A stretch of 64,000 bases of DNA from Triplophysa rosa (lineage: Eukaryota; Chordata; Actinopteri; Cypriniformes; Nemacheilidae). Positions 1-9,684 of this stretch are shown here, piece by piece. The stretch spans positions 1,616,000 through 1,679,999 of the forward strand of contig NC_079908.1 of assembly GCF_024868665.1 (NCBI RefSeq), in the 5' to 3' direction. The notes under the pieces are model-generated. The model was not told where the DNA came from. It did no database searches and saw only the letters and a list, made by a program, of their open reading frames with translations. Every line of letters starts with the position of its first letter. The stretch's first letter is position 1. A program made the position numbers and the translations under genes.

Positions 1-516
1 GCGATGTTCATTATACCTAGATACTACACTGTTTGGGGCTACACTGAGATCTAATTCAACCCAATAGATATCTGCATCTTCCGACTCACCACATGATGTC
101 AGCATCCACTGACTGTCTGTTGTGTGACCTGAAAGTGAACAATTTGTTTGTGAACCGTCAGGAAATTTAACTATGACCCCTTCTGGTGAACATAGGATAC
201 TTGCTCCTAATTTGATCAATAAATCTCTTCCTAAAAGGGGGATGGGTGCATTACAGGAGTACAGGAATGAGTGTGTCAATATTTGTTTGTTAACTTGTAC
301 TTTTAACAATTTTGTCATAGGCCATTTTTGTACCACACCAGAGAACCCTATTACTCCAACTGAACGGTTTGTGAGATCACTAGTATCAATGGTGCCTTTT
401 GTAACAGTAGAGTAAGTAGCTCCAGTATCGACCAGAGCTTTTAGTGGTGTTTGGTTTACCACTATTTCCATGAGAGGTTCAGCCAATCCTCTCATGGTAG
501 TTCTCTGTGGGCCCCT
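1..516 (-). CDS. pro: Retroviral aspartic protease (pro), partial at window edge
   Basis: The frame runs without a stop from the codon after the gag terminator to the left edge (172 codons). It contains the active-site motif LVDTGATYS about 30 codons in, and the second conserved block LLGRDLL about 60 codons later. Both are expected of a retropepsin, which works as a dimer and cleaves the Gag and Gag-Pol precursors during particle maturation. It is in the same frame as gag, so expression would depend on readthrough of the gag UGA rather than frameshifting. The gene continues into unseen pol sequence. No inactivating change is visible in the part present. Confidence 0.85.
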
Positions 517-2664
517 TCAACATTCCTCCGCCCCACCCTCCGGGCCCCATGTTGGGTGCACAGGCACCTGTAGGTTGGAGGGTGACGAGAGGCGTTGCCC
601 CGGGTTGTGTGGGGTTTGTGGTCCCCCGCCAAGACCACCGGAACCACCTCTATGAGGACCCCATCCCCCCGCAGGTGGACCGTTATATTGACCTTGTGGC
701 TGTGATTGGTGTTCTGGACAATCTCTGAACCAATGTCCATTTTTGCCACACCCAAAGCACTGATTCCCGTTCTGCCCCCCTCTCCCTTGGCGTCCCTGTC
801 TTTGGCCATTTCCTCTCCAAGGGGGTCCCTGCCTACGATTGTGGCCTTGGGCATAACGTTGGTTGTTAAATGGATGTTGGTATTTGGGTCCTCCAAAGGG
901 AGAACCACTGTAAGGTGGGCCTTGGTATGGGTCTATGGGTTGGGGTGCATTAGTTGCTTGTTGTGACATTTGTTTGGTCTTTTTTGTTGTTCCCTCACTC
1001 TTAGCCTTCTCTAATTGTAATTTCAACAGTTGTGTTTTGACTTTCTCTAATTCTTCTTCTTCTTTGCTGACCCTCTCTACAGCCCTATCAGTGTGGTGCA
1101 CTAAATGTCTTTCCCATACTTCATTAGTTGCAACTGGAATGTCTGGGTTATTCTCCATGGATTGTTTAACTCCATTTGGAGCTCCTGTCATGACTGCTGT
1201 TCTGAATATGTCTCTTGTTACCGGATTAATTAGACTATTTTCTTCAACCATTTGTTCCCATTCAGCAGCACAACGAAAATAATAGGCTGCTCCAGTCTCA
1301 CCTGGTTTGATACGGAATTTAATGTTTTGGTACACAGTTGGTGGTACAGGATATAAGCGTCTTAATGCTCCGCCAACATCAGTGCTTACCCTGACGAATA
1401 GAGTCTCATTTGGTTCTCGTACAATGCCAGCTTCCACTTCTAAACCCTGCATTTGTGAGGCTGTCAGTATTTGTCCTAACAGGCATCTCAAGTCACCCAA
1501 AGCCAAACAAGTTCCATGACATAGGGTGGTTAATTTACTTAGCCATCTGCTGCCCCCAGAGGTAATAGGTGGTAGTTTACTCACTATTGCTGTCATATCA
1601 CTATGTGACCATGGTTGGTACTGCAAATTCCCACCTGGTCTCTGCATCAATGGTGCCTGTATCTGAGGTGCCATTATTTGATTACCTGGACCATATAAAA
1701 CAAGCTCTTTTTCCCATGGACCCTGCTTGCTTCTCAATCTAGTTGCTATAGGTCCATCTACAATCATATCTCCTGTAATTTGCACCTTAAGTGATTCTTC
1801 CTGTTTGTTAAGACAACGGGGTGTTGATGTATGTTTTGGTTTTGGTGTGCGTAATGGTTCCTTACTCTTATCCTCTTCCTCTCTGTCATCATCATCTTCC
1901 CCTCCCTCATCAGTTGAGTCCGCTCCCTCACTATTCTGAGTATTCTCCACTTCTTTTATGACTGCTTTGGCTTTATGTAATGTGTCATCCACATCCTTCT
2001 TTACTGCCTTAACCAGGTGGTCAAATCTCTGTTCCAAAGCCTGTATCTGGTTTGTAACTCCTGTTAAGTCTACATCTACTTCTCCACTGTTTATCTCTAC
2101 CACCATCTGCTGGTGAGACGGCTCATATGACGGAGGATGGCTTAATGAAGGATATATTGAAGGTATGTGTTTCTGAAGGGGAGGAGCTGTTGGGTTAGTC
2201 TGAATGCTTCCTGTTTTGTCTTCATTTCTCTCTCTAGCTGCTGAGATGTTCACGTCCTGTTTCTGTGTGCTGAGTGCCGTAGCTGTTAATGCCACTCTAG
2301 TCCATACCCTCAAGTTCTTTTTTAAACTTTCTTCTTCACTTCTGTGTTTTCCTGCATTATACCACTTAACTTTGTCTTTCTCTTCAACATGTCTACGTAA
2401 CTTATTATGGGCTTTCTTTTCCATCTCTCTAACTTTTGGCGCAAGAGGAGTCACAATTTTTTCCTCTCTGCCCCACCCTTGATCATCACACAACGCTATC
2501 CAACATTTATCAATCTCTTTCTGTCTTTTCTTTCCGTCTTCTGGCTCAGTCTGTGCTAAAAGCATATTTGTAACATTTTGCCACTGCACCATTACTGGCG
2601 GACATCCGTATTTATCACATTCTTTCTGAAATTCAGCCATTTTACACACAATTGTACTGTTCAC
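517..2664 (-). CDS. gag: Retroviral Gag polyprotein, intact frame
   Basis: A 715-codon frame whose product would be the structural precursor of the retroviral core. Visible parts: an N-terminal basic and charged region; a PPSY late-domain motif at residues 177-180 (recruits NEDD4-type ligases for budding in known retroviruses); an acidic stretch around 250-270; a capsid-like central region; a charged helix around 560-600; and one CCHC zinc knuckle, CFGCGKNGHWFRDC, at 636-649, followed by a Gly/Pro-rich tail. Translation could start at 2664 or at the ninth codon (2640, MAEFQ...). Neither start gives the Met-Gly needed for N-myristoylation, which is unusual for a retroviral Gag. The stop is UGA at 517-519, with protease continuing in frame. 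Confidence 0.9.
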   Translation of the reverse strand: MNSTIVCKMAEFQKECDKYGCPPVMVQWQNVTNMLLAQTEPEDGKKRQKEIDKCWIALCDDQGWGREEKIVTPLAPKVREMEKKAHNKLRRHVEEKDKVKWYNAGKHRSEEESLKKNLRVWTRVALTATALSTQKQDVNISAARERNEDKTGSIQTNPTAPPLQKHIPSIYPSLSHPPSYEPSHQQMVVEINSGEVDVDLTGVTNQIQALEQRFDHLVKAVKKDVDDTLHKAKAVIKEVENTQNSEGADSTDEGGEDDDDREEEDKSKEPLRTPKPKHTSTPRCLNKQEESLKVQITGDMIVDGPIATRLRSKQGPWEKELVLYGPGNQIMAPQIQAPLMQRPGGNLQYQPWSHSDMTAIVSKLPPITSGGSRWLSKLTTLCHGTCLALGDLRCLLGQILTASQMQGLEVEAGIVREPNETLFVRVSTDVGGALRRLYPVPPTVYQNIKFRIKPGETGAAYYFRCAAEWEQMVEENSLINPVTRDIFRTAVMTGAPNGVKQSMENNPDIPVATNEVWERHLVHHTDRAVERVSKEEEELEKVKTQLLKLQLEKAKSEGTTKKTKQMSQQATNAPQPIDPYQGPPYSGSPFGGPKYQHPFNNQRYAQGHNRRQGPPWRGNGQRQGRQGRGGQNGNQCFGCGKNGHWFRDCPEHQSQPQGQYNGPPAGGWGPHRGGSGGLGGGPQTPHNPGQRLSSPSNLQVPVHPTWGPEGGAEEC

Positions 2665-3516
2665 AATCTTTTACAGCCTTATGTATTCCAATTTATAGTA
2701 TAAGGTGGTCTTTGTGACCAGTTTTCCGAATTAATTCACTTAATTACCGACGCAACGTCTCAGTTTCTCAACGAGTCTCTGTGACGCAACGTCTTTTCTT
2801 CAATCGCCTTTATCAGTCTTCACATTCAACTCTTGACATTTAACACACAACAAACAATTTTGGAATATTCCTTTACGAGTTCGCCGACTCGTGGGACTCT
2901 AACCCGACAGAATTTACGATATCTTTCAATCGAGGGCCTCAAACCCGACAGAATTTACGATTCATTTAAATCGAGGGCCTCAAACCCGGCAGAATTTACG
3001 ATTTATTAAAAATCGAGGGCCTCAAACCCGGAAGAATTTACGATTTATTAAAAATCGAGGGCCTCAAACCCGGCAGAATTTACGATTTATTAAAAATCGA
3101 GGGCCTCAAACCCGGAGGATTTACGATTTATTAAAAATCGAGGGCCTCAAACCCGGCAGAATTTACGATTTATTAAAAATCGAGGGCCTCAAACCCGGAG
3201 AATTTACGATTTATTAAAAATCGAGGGCCTCAAACCCGGAAGAAACGTCTCACAATTTCCTTATGTGACGCAACGTCTTACAGTAATGTCTTTTTAAATC
3301 TGATTTCTCAAAACTTCTTTTTTATAATTTACTTGTACTTACTCGGAATGTTCATCAAATTCAACACAGCAATTTAGGTATATTCAATAGCAGAATTTTG
3401 AATAAACAGGCTTCTGCTTACCTTTTATTTTTAGGTCGACCTGTGTGTTGAATCTGAATTCGTTCCGAACGAAATTGGCAGAAAATGCCTTCGTCTCTCA
3501 TCAAATCACGTCTCGT
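2665..3516 (-). other. Retroviral 5' leader with candidate splice donor
   Basis: This untranslated stretch between the primer-binding site and gag would contain the packaging signal and the major splice donor. On the minus strand a good donor, AAAAGGTAAGCAG, lies at about 3424-3412, the expected place for generating a spliced env mRNA. Most of the remainder is a tandem repeat described separately. Short copies of GACGCAACGTCT flank the repeat at about 2747-2795 and 3267-3282. No AUG-initiated frame of note precedes gag. Confidence 0.6.
2901..3241 (-). repeat. 41-42 bp tandem repeat, about 8 units, in the retroviral leader
   Basis: Units read on the plus strand as GAATTTACGATTTATTAAAA followed by ATCGAGGGCCTCAAACCCGG plus 1-3 variable bases. 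The two units farthest from the LTR (about 2911-2995) are the most diverged. The other six are nearly identical and differ mainly in the short spacer, which fits recent unit duplication during reverse transcription. There are no unique spacers, so it is not a CRISPR-like array. Function is unknown; leader repeats could affect packaging or internal initiation. Confidence 0.9.
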
Positions 3517-3539
3517 CAAATCACGTCTCGGGGTCACCA
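3517..3539 (-). other. Primer-binding site resembling tRNA-Trp
   Basis: Two bases inside the LTR the minus strand reads TGGTGACCCCGA, then GA, then CGTGATTTG. This is complementary to the 3' end of tRNA-Trp except for a 2-nt insertion after position 12. A partial direct duplication of the distal half (TCAAATCACGTCTCG on the plus strand, about 3500-3530) lies next to it. The family assignment rests on the known tRNA-Trp 3' sequence; primer usage is inferred. Confidence 0.75.
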
Positions 3540-3541
3540 TT

Positions 3542-3948
3542 TGTTGGACTTTAAAGGCAGTCCTGCATGTTCAAAAATTTGCACGAGACGTTTCTCCAAA
3601 ATTAAGCAGAAGTTTTATTATCAGATGTAAAAAGGAGTAACAAAGCTTTGGGTTGCCAGTAAATCACCACTCTCTCCACCACAAGCCAACAACCAAAATA
3701 TTCAAATACACCCATATTTATAAAGTATGTGACGTCGCTCTATCTTCTGACTCCTCCTCTGCTTTTTGCTCCCTTTCCACCAATCACCATACGCCACGTT
3801 TATCTGCGTAGTTCCTGAAAAATAAAACCTTCTCAAAACATACATCCTGTGGTCGGTCTCTAGTATTGAGGAATGTTCTCCAGGGGCACCCTCCCCCAAG
3901 GAGTGGTCTCCTAAAAACAGTTTATTGTGGCCGGACAACACACCAACA
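3542..3948 (-). repeat. Retroviral 5' LTR (407 bp)
   Basis: On the minus strand it starts TGTTGG and ends CCAACA, a 6-bp terminal inverted repeat with the canonical TG...CA ends. A TATA-like ACTTTATAAATA lies near 3722-3714 and an AATAAA near 3616-3611, giving U3 of about 230 bp followed by short R and U5. The primer site starts two bases beyond it. The partner LTR is outside the window, so target duplication and age cannot be judged. Confidence 0.85.
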
Positions 3949-5199
3949 TTCTTAACATTCTTTTAGTAAAAAGAAAACACTTAATCATCTAATGTTTTTA
4001 ATTATATAGCGTTGTTTCTTAATCCTATGATTCATTAAAACACATCACAACTCATGATTATACTTAGAACATATACAGTGGATTGATTCATAACATTTAT
4101 TTTTCTTTGTGACTCTTTATATGTGTGTGTGTTTATCTAGATCATTTACGACTCCAACCCCCAACTTTCTCTGTTTTCTTTGTTTGCCCAGGAACTTTCC
4201 ACTGAGTGAAATAGAAAGCACATGACAAAAACACACAGCTTAATGAAACAAATGAAAGAAAACACTTATTGATTATATTGATATTTAAATTATACTTTTA
4301 TCTAAAAAATATTCCCACAGTAGCTTTTAGGTAATTACTTTTCTTATTTTACATGTCATAATAATACATCACTATTCAATTAAGGAGTTAGAGCAGTGCA
4401 ATCTGGAATGTCAGTCGTTTCTTCAAATACAACAGACAACGGTGATTTGCGCAGTAGGCTACTAACATGTGATGTTCAAAAATACGATGACTTTAATGAA
4501 GGCTGCTTGCATTCGGCAAAGCCTTTGTATGCATTGCTTAACAAAAAAACCCCGGGCATTTACCATTACGCGTACAGGGAAATATTTCTGCGCATTTAAG
4601 TCCTTTTAAGTTTTATTTGCCGTTTAATTAAGCTATTTGTAAATGACTGTTGATTTGTAAATGAATGTTTTAAACTTCATTGATAAATTGAAGATTTAGG
4701 CTGATTCAGTGCTTGAATGATGTGTTAATTGTTTGATTTGTATTATCATTATTGTTTTGCTTATTTTTCAAGTTTCATAACGTTCAGATTGGTGTTGATT
4801 TAGTTTGTATCGTATTTAATTTCATAATTGAAGTCTTTTATTTTGATGTTTGTTGGCGTGAGCGGATATAGTGTGAGTACACGCCAAACATTCCAGTATG
4901 GAACGAGACCTAGACGCACATGGTTATGGCATCAAACGTTTACGGTTTGCAAGGAATCAAAAGGATTTAGCTCCTGGTTTAAATGGAGAACAAAGTACAG
5001 TATATGGACTGATTGTTACCTGTTATTTTTATGTTGTTCTTTTGATCTGTTTTCTTTGTAGTAAGATTATTTGTTTATTATTTTGTATTATGTTTAGGTA
5101 TGCTTGAATACGTTATATGTTTATCTATTTGTATTTAGTTTTGGTGTATGTTTGTTTTATGGTTATTGATGAAGTGTTGGAATCACCAGTCGGAGAGTC
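3949..5199. other. AT-rich stretch without recognised genes
   Basis: Retroviral flank up to the LINE tail. Only short unconserved frames occur (for example 4396-4599 and 4828-5061). A small imperfect hairpin TTGGCGTG...CACGCCAA is near 4853-4888. I see no exon, RNA gene or identifiable transposon. Confidence 0.5.
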
Positions 5200-5561
5200 T
5201 AATCAAATCAAATCAAATCCCTTTATTGTCACTCAACCATATACACAAGTGCAACAGTAGGTGAAAAACTTGGGTGCAGTTCTGACCAACATGGCAGTAT
5301 GACAGATTACAAGTAACAAAGAATTACAATACTTTACAGTAGACATTTCTTGTACACATTTACACAGTAAACATTTCTAGACCATAATATAATATAACGA
5401 ATGACACATAATTTACATGTAACTATACAGCAGCAAATGTACACACAATGTGCATAGTGTACAGTGATTAGTACGTATTGTTCTGACTGTGTTAGAGTTC
5501 TTATTGGTTGTGCATGCTAGTGGGGGGATAAAGTGCAGTGCTAATGAGTAGATTGTGGGAG

Positions 5562-6758
5562 TCAAGAGTTTAAGAGTCTGACTGCTTGGGGAAAGAAGCT
5601 GTCACGTAGCCTGCTGGTGCGGGTTCTGATGCTGCGGTATCTCTTTCCTGATGGAAGGAGTGAGAACAGACCGTGACTCGGGTGGCTAGTTTCTCTAGTA
5701 ATCGTCTTCGCTTTTTTCACACACCGTCTAGTGTAAATTTCCTGGAGGGAGGGAAGCTCACCTCCGACAGTGTGTCTGGCAGTTCGTACCATTCTCTGCA
5801 GGGCTTTCCGGTTGAGAGTGGTGCTGTTACCGTACCAGGCAGTGATACAGCCAGTTAGGATACTCTCTATTGTGCCGGTGTAGAATCGAGTGAGGATGTG
5901 GTGATTCAGGCCAAACTTTCTCAGCCGTCTCCGGGAGAAGAGACGTTGGTGAGCCTTCTTCAATACAGCTTCGGTGTGAGTGGTCCATGTGAGCTCATCT
6001 GTGATATTGACAATGAGAGTGAGGTTGTATTCTTCACACCAATGTGACAGCATGTGCACCTCTTCTCTGGACGCTGTTTCGTCAGCGTCAGTGATCAGAC
6101 TTACCACCATTGTGTCGTCGGCAAACTTTATGATGGCGTTGGAGCTGCGTGTTGCCACGCAGTCGTGTGTGAACAGGGTGTACAGGAGTGGGCTGAGAAC
6201 ACATCCTTGTGGCACTCCAGTTTTTAGGGTCAGTGATGTGGAGGTATTGTTGCTAGACAGGAAGTCCAGGATCCAGCTGCACAGCAAGCTGTTTAAGCCC
6301 AGCGCCCGGAGTTTCACATCTAGCTTGGAGGGCACAATGGTGTTGAATGCAGAGCTGTAGTCTATAAACAGCATTCTCACATATGTGTTCTTTTTTTCCA
6401 GGTGGGAGAGAGCAATGTGTAGTGTATGTGCAATGGCATCATCAGTGGAGCGGTATGCAAACTGTAGTGGGTCCAGTGAGGGAGGCAGAACAGAGCAGAT
6501 GAAATCTTTAATTAGCCTCTCAAAGCATTTGCTGATGATGGGGGTCAGAGCAACAGGACGCCAGTCATTTAAGCAAGTAATTTTTGGTTGCTTTGGTACA
6601 GGAACAATAGTGGATGTTTTGAAGCATGTGGGTACGATGGACAGAGAAAGGGAAAGGTTGAAAATATCCGTGAAGACTCTGGCTAGTTGGTATGCGCACA
6701 CTCTGATGACGTGACCCGGGATGCCGTCTGGGCCCGCGGCTTTGCGGATATTCACTTG
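5562..6758 (-). pseudogene. LINE reverse transcriptase domain
   Basis: A frame of about 398 codons starts in the fingers motif [13 protein letters not shown] and contains [16 protein letters not shown], the catalytic A box [11 protein letters not shown], the B box [12 protein letters not shown] and the C box FADDT (the F-A-D-D variant of YADD common in this group), then the thumb and C-terminal part ending near [13 protein letters not shown]. The [10 protein letters not shown] motif seems to have lost two residues present in relatives (usually an RPNRSTDDAI-type string). It would copy LINE RNA at a nicked target. The split from the endonuclease by a frameshift at about 6755 makes it non-functional. 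Confidence 0.9.
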
Positions 6759-9062
6759 GAAACGATCGGGTTACATCCGCTACAGAGACGGTGAGTGATG
6801 TAGCCTCTGTTGCCTCGATCGCAGGGGTTCTTGCTACACTGGCGGTGTTATTGTCCTCGAAACGAGCATAAAAGGTGTTTAGCTCGTCCAGGAGTGAGGC
6901 AGCGGTGTTCATGGCAGAGTTTTTATTCCCTTTGAATCCTGTGATGATGTTCAGTCCTTGCCACATACTTCTCGAATCAGTGGTGTTAATCTGATCCTCG
7001 ATCTTGTTCCCATAATGATGTTTGGCTGCTTTGATGGTTTTGCGGAGGGCATAGCTGGCTTGCTTATACTCATCCGCGTTTCCTGAATTAAAAGCAGAGG
7101 TCCGTGCATTAAGTGCCACGCGAACATTGCTGTTTAACCATGGTTTCTGGAAAATCCTTATTGTTTTGGTCGGCACAACATCCTCTATGCACTTCCTGAT
7201 GAAACACATGACACTGTCAGCATAAGCCTCGATGTCGTCATCGGAGGCGGACCGGAACATCTCCCAGTCCGTGTGATCAAAACAGTCTTGAAGCATAGAG
7301 TCTGATTGGTCCGACCAGCACTGGATCGTCTTAAGGGCAGGTGCTTCCTGCTTCAGTTTCTGCCTGTAAGCCAGCAGGAGAAGGACGGAAGAGTGGTCTG
7401 ATTTGCCAAATGGTGGGCGGGGGAGGGATTTGTAGCCATCACAGAAGGGAGAGTAGCAATGGTCCAGCACTCGTTCCCCTCGTGTGTTGACACTGATATG
7501 TTGGTGGTATTTCGGTGCTACGGAGTTGAGGTTGGCTTTGTTAAAGTCTCCAGTAACAATGAACGCGGCTTCTGGGTGCGCGATTTCCTGGTTGCTTATA
7601 CTCCCGTACAGTCCCTGGAGAGCCCGGTCTGTGTCGGCTTGTGTGGGGATATACTGTACACAGCTGTGATAATGACCGCTGTGAATTCCCTCGGTAGCCA
7701 GAATGGTCAACACAAAAGCATGAGAAATCGCACCATGATTTGTTGATCATAAAACATACACCACCTCCTCTACTTTTCCCAGAGAGGTCTTTCGATCGGT
7801 CCGCTTCGTGCACGGTAGGGTTGTTCCGATAGACAATACTATCGTGTATCGACGATCCTCAGACCTATCGGCGATAGCTGATTCCCTAGACGATAGTTGA
7901 CTGTTTGCCAATATATGTTGCAAATCAATATTACAAACGAGCATTGCGCATTTCTTCATGCAAGAGAGATTGCAATGCACGCGGCTTAGGCTTTTCCTCG
8001 CGCCAGAGAGAGTTTATAATGTGCGGGCTTTGAGTTTTCAGTGCACGAGAGAGCTTGTGATGCGCGCGGCTCGGGCTTTTCCTCGTGCCAGAGAGAGTTT
8101 ATAATGTGCGGACTTTGAGTTTTCAGTGCACGAGAGAGCTTGTGATGCGCGCGGCTCGGGGTTTTCCTCGCAGGAATTGCTATGCACGTGAGGGTTTAAA
8201 ACCACCGCACGAGTTGTTCCCGTTTGGCAATCAAGTAATAACAGTGCACGCGGGCATCAATGACGCATTTGGATGAATGATATTTACTTATAGCAATAGT
8301 TTACTTTCTCTTGTTTAAAAGGTTGCGGTGGTAAGTAACAATGTTGCCAACTGCACTGAACTTAAACTCTGATAGAATGCTAATTGCAGTCACACATGAG
8401 CATTTTCTAGACACATAAGCTTCTGTTTTTGTCCACAAATCCAGCTTGTCATAGATAAATGCATAATTGCCCCGCCCCTCGATACTATCGTGTATCGGCG
8501 ATCCACAGGCTGGCGTTAGAACGATCCGATTATATTGAATATCGCCCAACACTAGTGCACGGACAACCCCGCGAGTTCGATGGCCGTATCTGGAATTCCT
8601 GCAGTTAGCCAGGTTTCAGTAAGGTAGATAATGCAACAGTCCCTCGTCTCTCGGTGAAAAGAGATCCGCGCACTCAGTTCGCAAAGTTTGTTATCCAGAG
8701 ACTGGGTAACCCCCGCTGGGTACTGGGTAGCGGGGTCGGTTTACTCTGTGTCTGAGTCTGATAAGAACGCAGGCTCTCCATCCCCTTTTCCATCTGCGTT
8801 TTCGCGGCTGGGCTATCCAGACAAAGGGCTCCGCTTGCGTGTTTGAAAACAGCAGGTCAGCGTTGAAGTGTTTAAAGTCTGGTTTTTGATGTGCCACTTC
8901 AGAACCAATATTCAAAAGTGTTTGTGTGTTGTAGACAATAAGGCAAACAGTATCCAATATAAACAGCATAAGAAAAGTCGACAAAACAAACAAAAAATGA
9001 CAAAGTTGGTTCAGAGCTCGCGACGCAGCAGCCATACTCGGCGCCATCTTGGATTCATAATT
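6759..9062 (-). pseudogene. LINE APE-type endonuclease and linker, interrupted by hAT MITE
   Basis: Coding pieces run 9062-8555, then the inserted MITE, then 7815-6759. Visible motifs: LTETWL near 8610, GDFNKANL near 7555 and GKSDHSSVLLL near 7395, the conserved blocks of an exonuclease-endonuclease-phosphatase fold that nicks target DNA for target-primed reverse transcription. The linker after the SDH box includes KPWLNSNVRVALNAR. Frames shift near 8705, 7700 and 6755. The reading frame resumes across the MITE once one copy of the target duplication is discounted. Confidence 0.85.
7816..8554. mobile_element. hAT MITE, 739 bp, with 8-bp target duplication
   Basis: Ends are TAGGGTTG... and ...CAACACTA, with related inner sequence (CCGATAGACAATACTATCG against the inverse of CGATATTCAATATAATCGG). 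It is flanked by perfect 8-bp repeats GTGCACGG at 7808-7815 and 8555-8562, the hAT signature. No transposase is encoded. Internally, an 82-85 bp segment beginning GCGGCTYRGGCTTTTCCTCG is tandemly repeated about 2.3 times at 7980-8180. A related copy in inverse orientation lies at about 44229-44600. Confidence 0.92.
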
Positions 9063-9128
9063 TTTTTGCCCAACTTCATTAGCTTCACAAGAAAGAGCTG
9101 TATTCCTTGAGTCCTGTGCTCTCCACAT

Positions 9129-9367
9129 TTATGATTGGTTGAATGATGAGGTTGAATCTGATTGGCTAAAGAGTACGACAACCCACGTGGGAGGGGTTGC
9201 GCTGCCAGGAGAGTCTCAAAAAACACATACACACATCCATGGCGATTCACACGCGAGTGACGATTTACACATTCACATAACACGATAGACGTGTACATTT
9301 TAAACTTTCGAAATATTTGTGCACAGTCGTATGTTTGCGAAATGTACATGTTTTACGCATGTGAATT
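9129..9367. other. Spacer between LINE and gypsy element
   Basis: Nothing recognised. The junction with the truncated gypsy LTR is at about 9368. Confidence 0.5.
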
Positions 9368-9573
9368 GATCGGCAGGCACCACCCACCACCCACGGAAAC
9401 TCTTTCCTTTCACGCCCCGCGATCGAACACTACAAGATTCACGTTTGGAATGGACCAAGCTTATTCCCTCACAGCTCTCACCACCGGTTCCACTTGCACC
9501 CATCTTGTAATAAATCACCCTCCGGGGCTAAACTCGTGAAGTTCTGTGTCTGTTTTGCTATCTGCCCGCCACA
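9368..9573 (+). repeat. 5' LTR, 3' portion only
   Basis: From GATCGGCAGG to the CCGCCACA terminus it matches the last about 190 bp of the 3' LTR (13529-13714), including the AATAAA near 9510. The first half (U3) is gone. Internal sequence resumes at 9574 with TTGGTGGAGAATGCGGGC, the usual position of a primer-binding site; I could not assign it to a tRNA. Confidence 0.85.
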
Positions 9574-9684
9574 GTTGGTGGAGAATGCGGGCACCTTGAC
9601 GAGACACAGTTACTAATAATTCCTGCCTTCTCATCCCTAGGAAATCTCTCTCTCGCTCCTTGTGTTCCCTGACGGCCGACGGAG

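Larger units (their letters stand above)
1..3948 (-). mobile_element. Endogenous retrovirus, 5' part (LTR, leader, gag, start of protease)
   Basis: Reading on the minus strand, the order is LTR (3948-3542), primer-binding site, a leader of about 850 bp, a full-length gag frame and the beginning of an aspartic protease in the same frame after a stop codon. The remaining pol, any env and the 3' LTR would lie beyond the left edge. The gag stop followed in frame by protease is the arrangement of gamma- and epsilon-type retroviruses. The intact 715-codon gag suggests a fairly young copy. The genus is not assigned: that needs the reverse transcriptase, which is outside the window. Confidence 0.9.
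5200..9128 (-). mobile_element. Non-LTR retrotransposon (Rex1/L2/CR1-type LINE), nearly full length but broken
   Basis: The minus strand carries an N-terminal segment, an APE-type endonuclease, a reverse transcriptase and a 3' end GACAATAAAGGGATTTGATT with tandem TTTGA units at about 5236-5200, typical of self-primed LINE tails. The coding region is cut by a 739-bp hAT MITE at 7816-8554 and has at least two frameshifts (about 7700 and 6755). The 5' boundary near 9128 is approximate. The clade is inferred from RT and endonuclease wording, not from a tree. Confidence 0.85.

Noticed and set aside
2901..3241. Regular repeats resembling a CRISPR array
   Set aside because: The units are directly adjacent with only 1-3 variable bases between them and no unique spacers, and they lie in a retroviral leader of a vertebrate genome.
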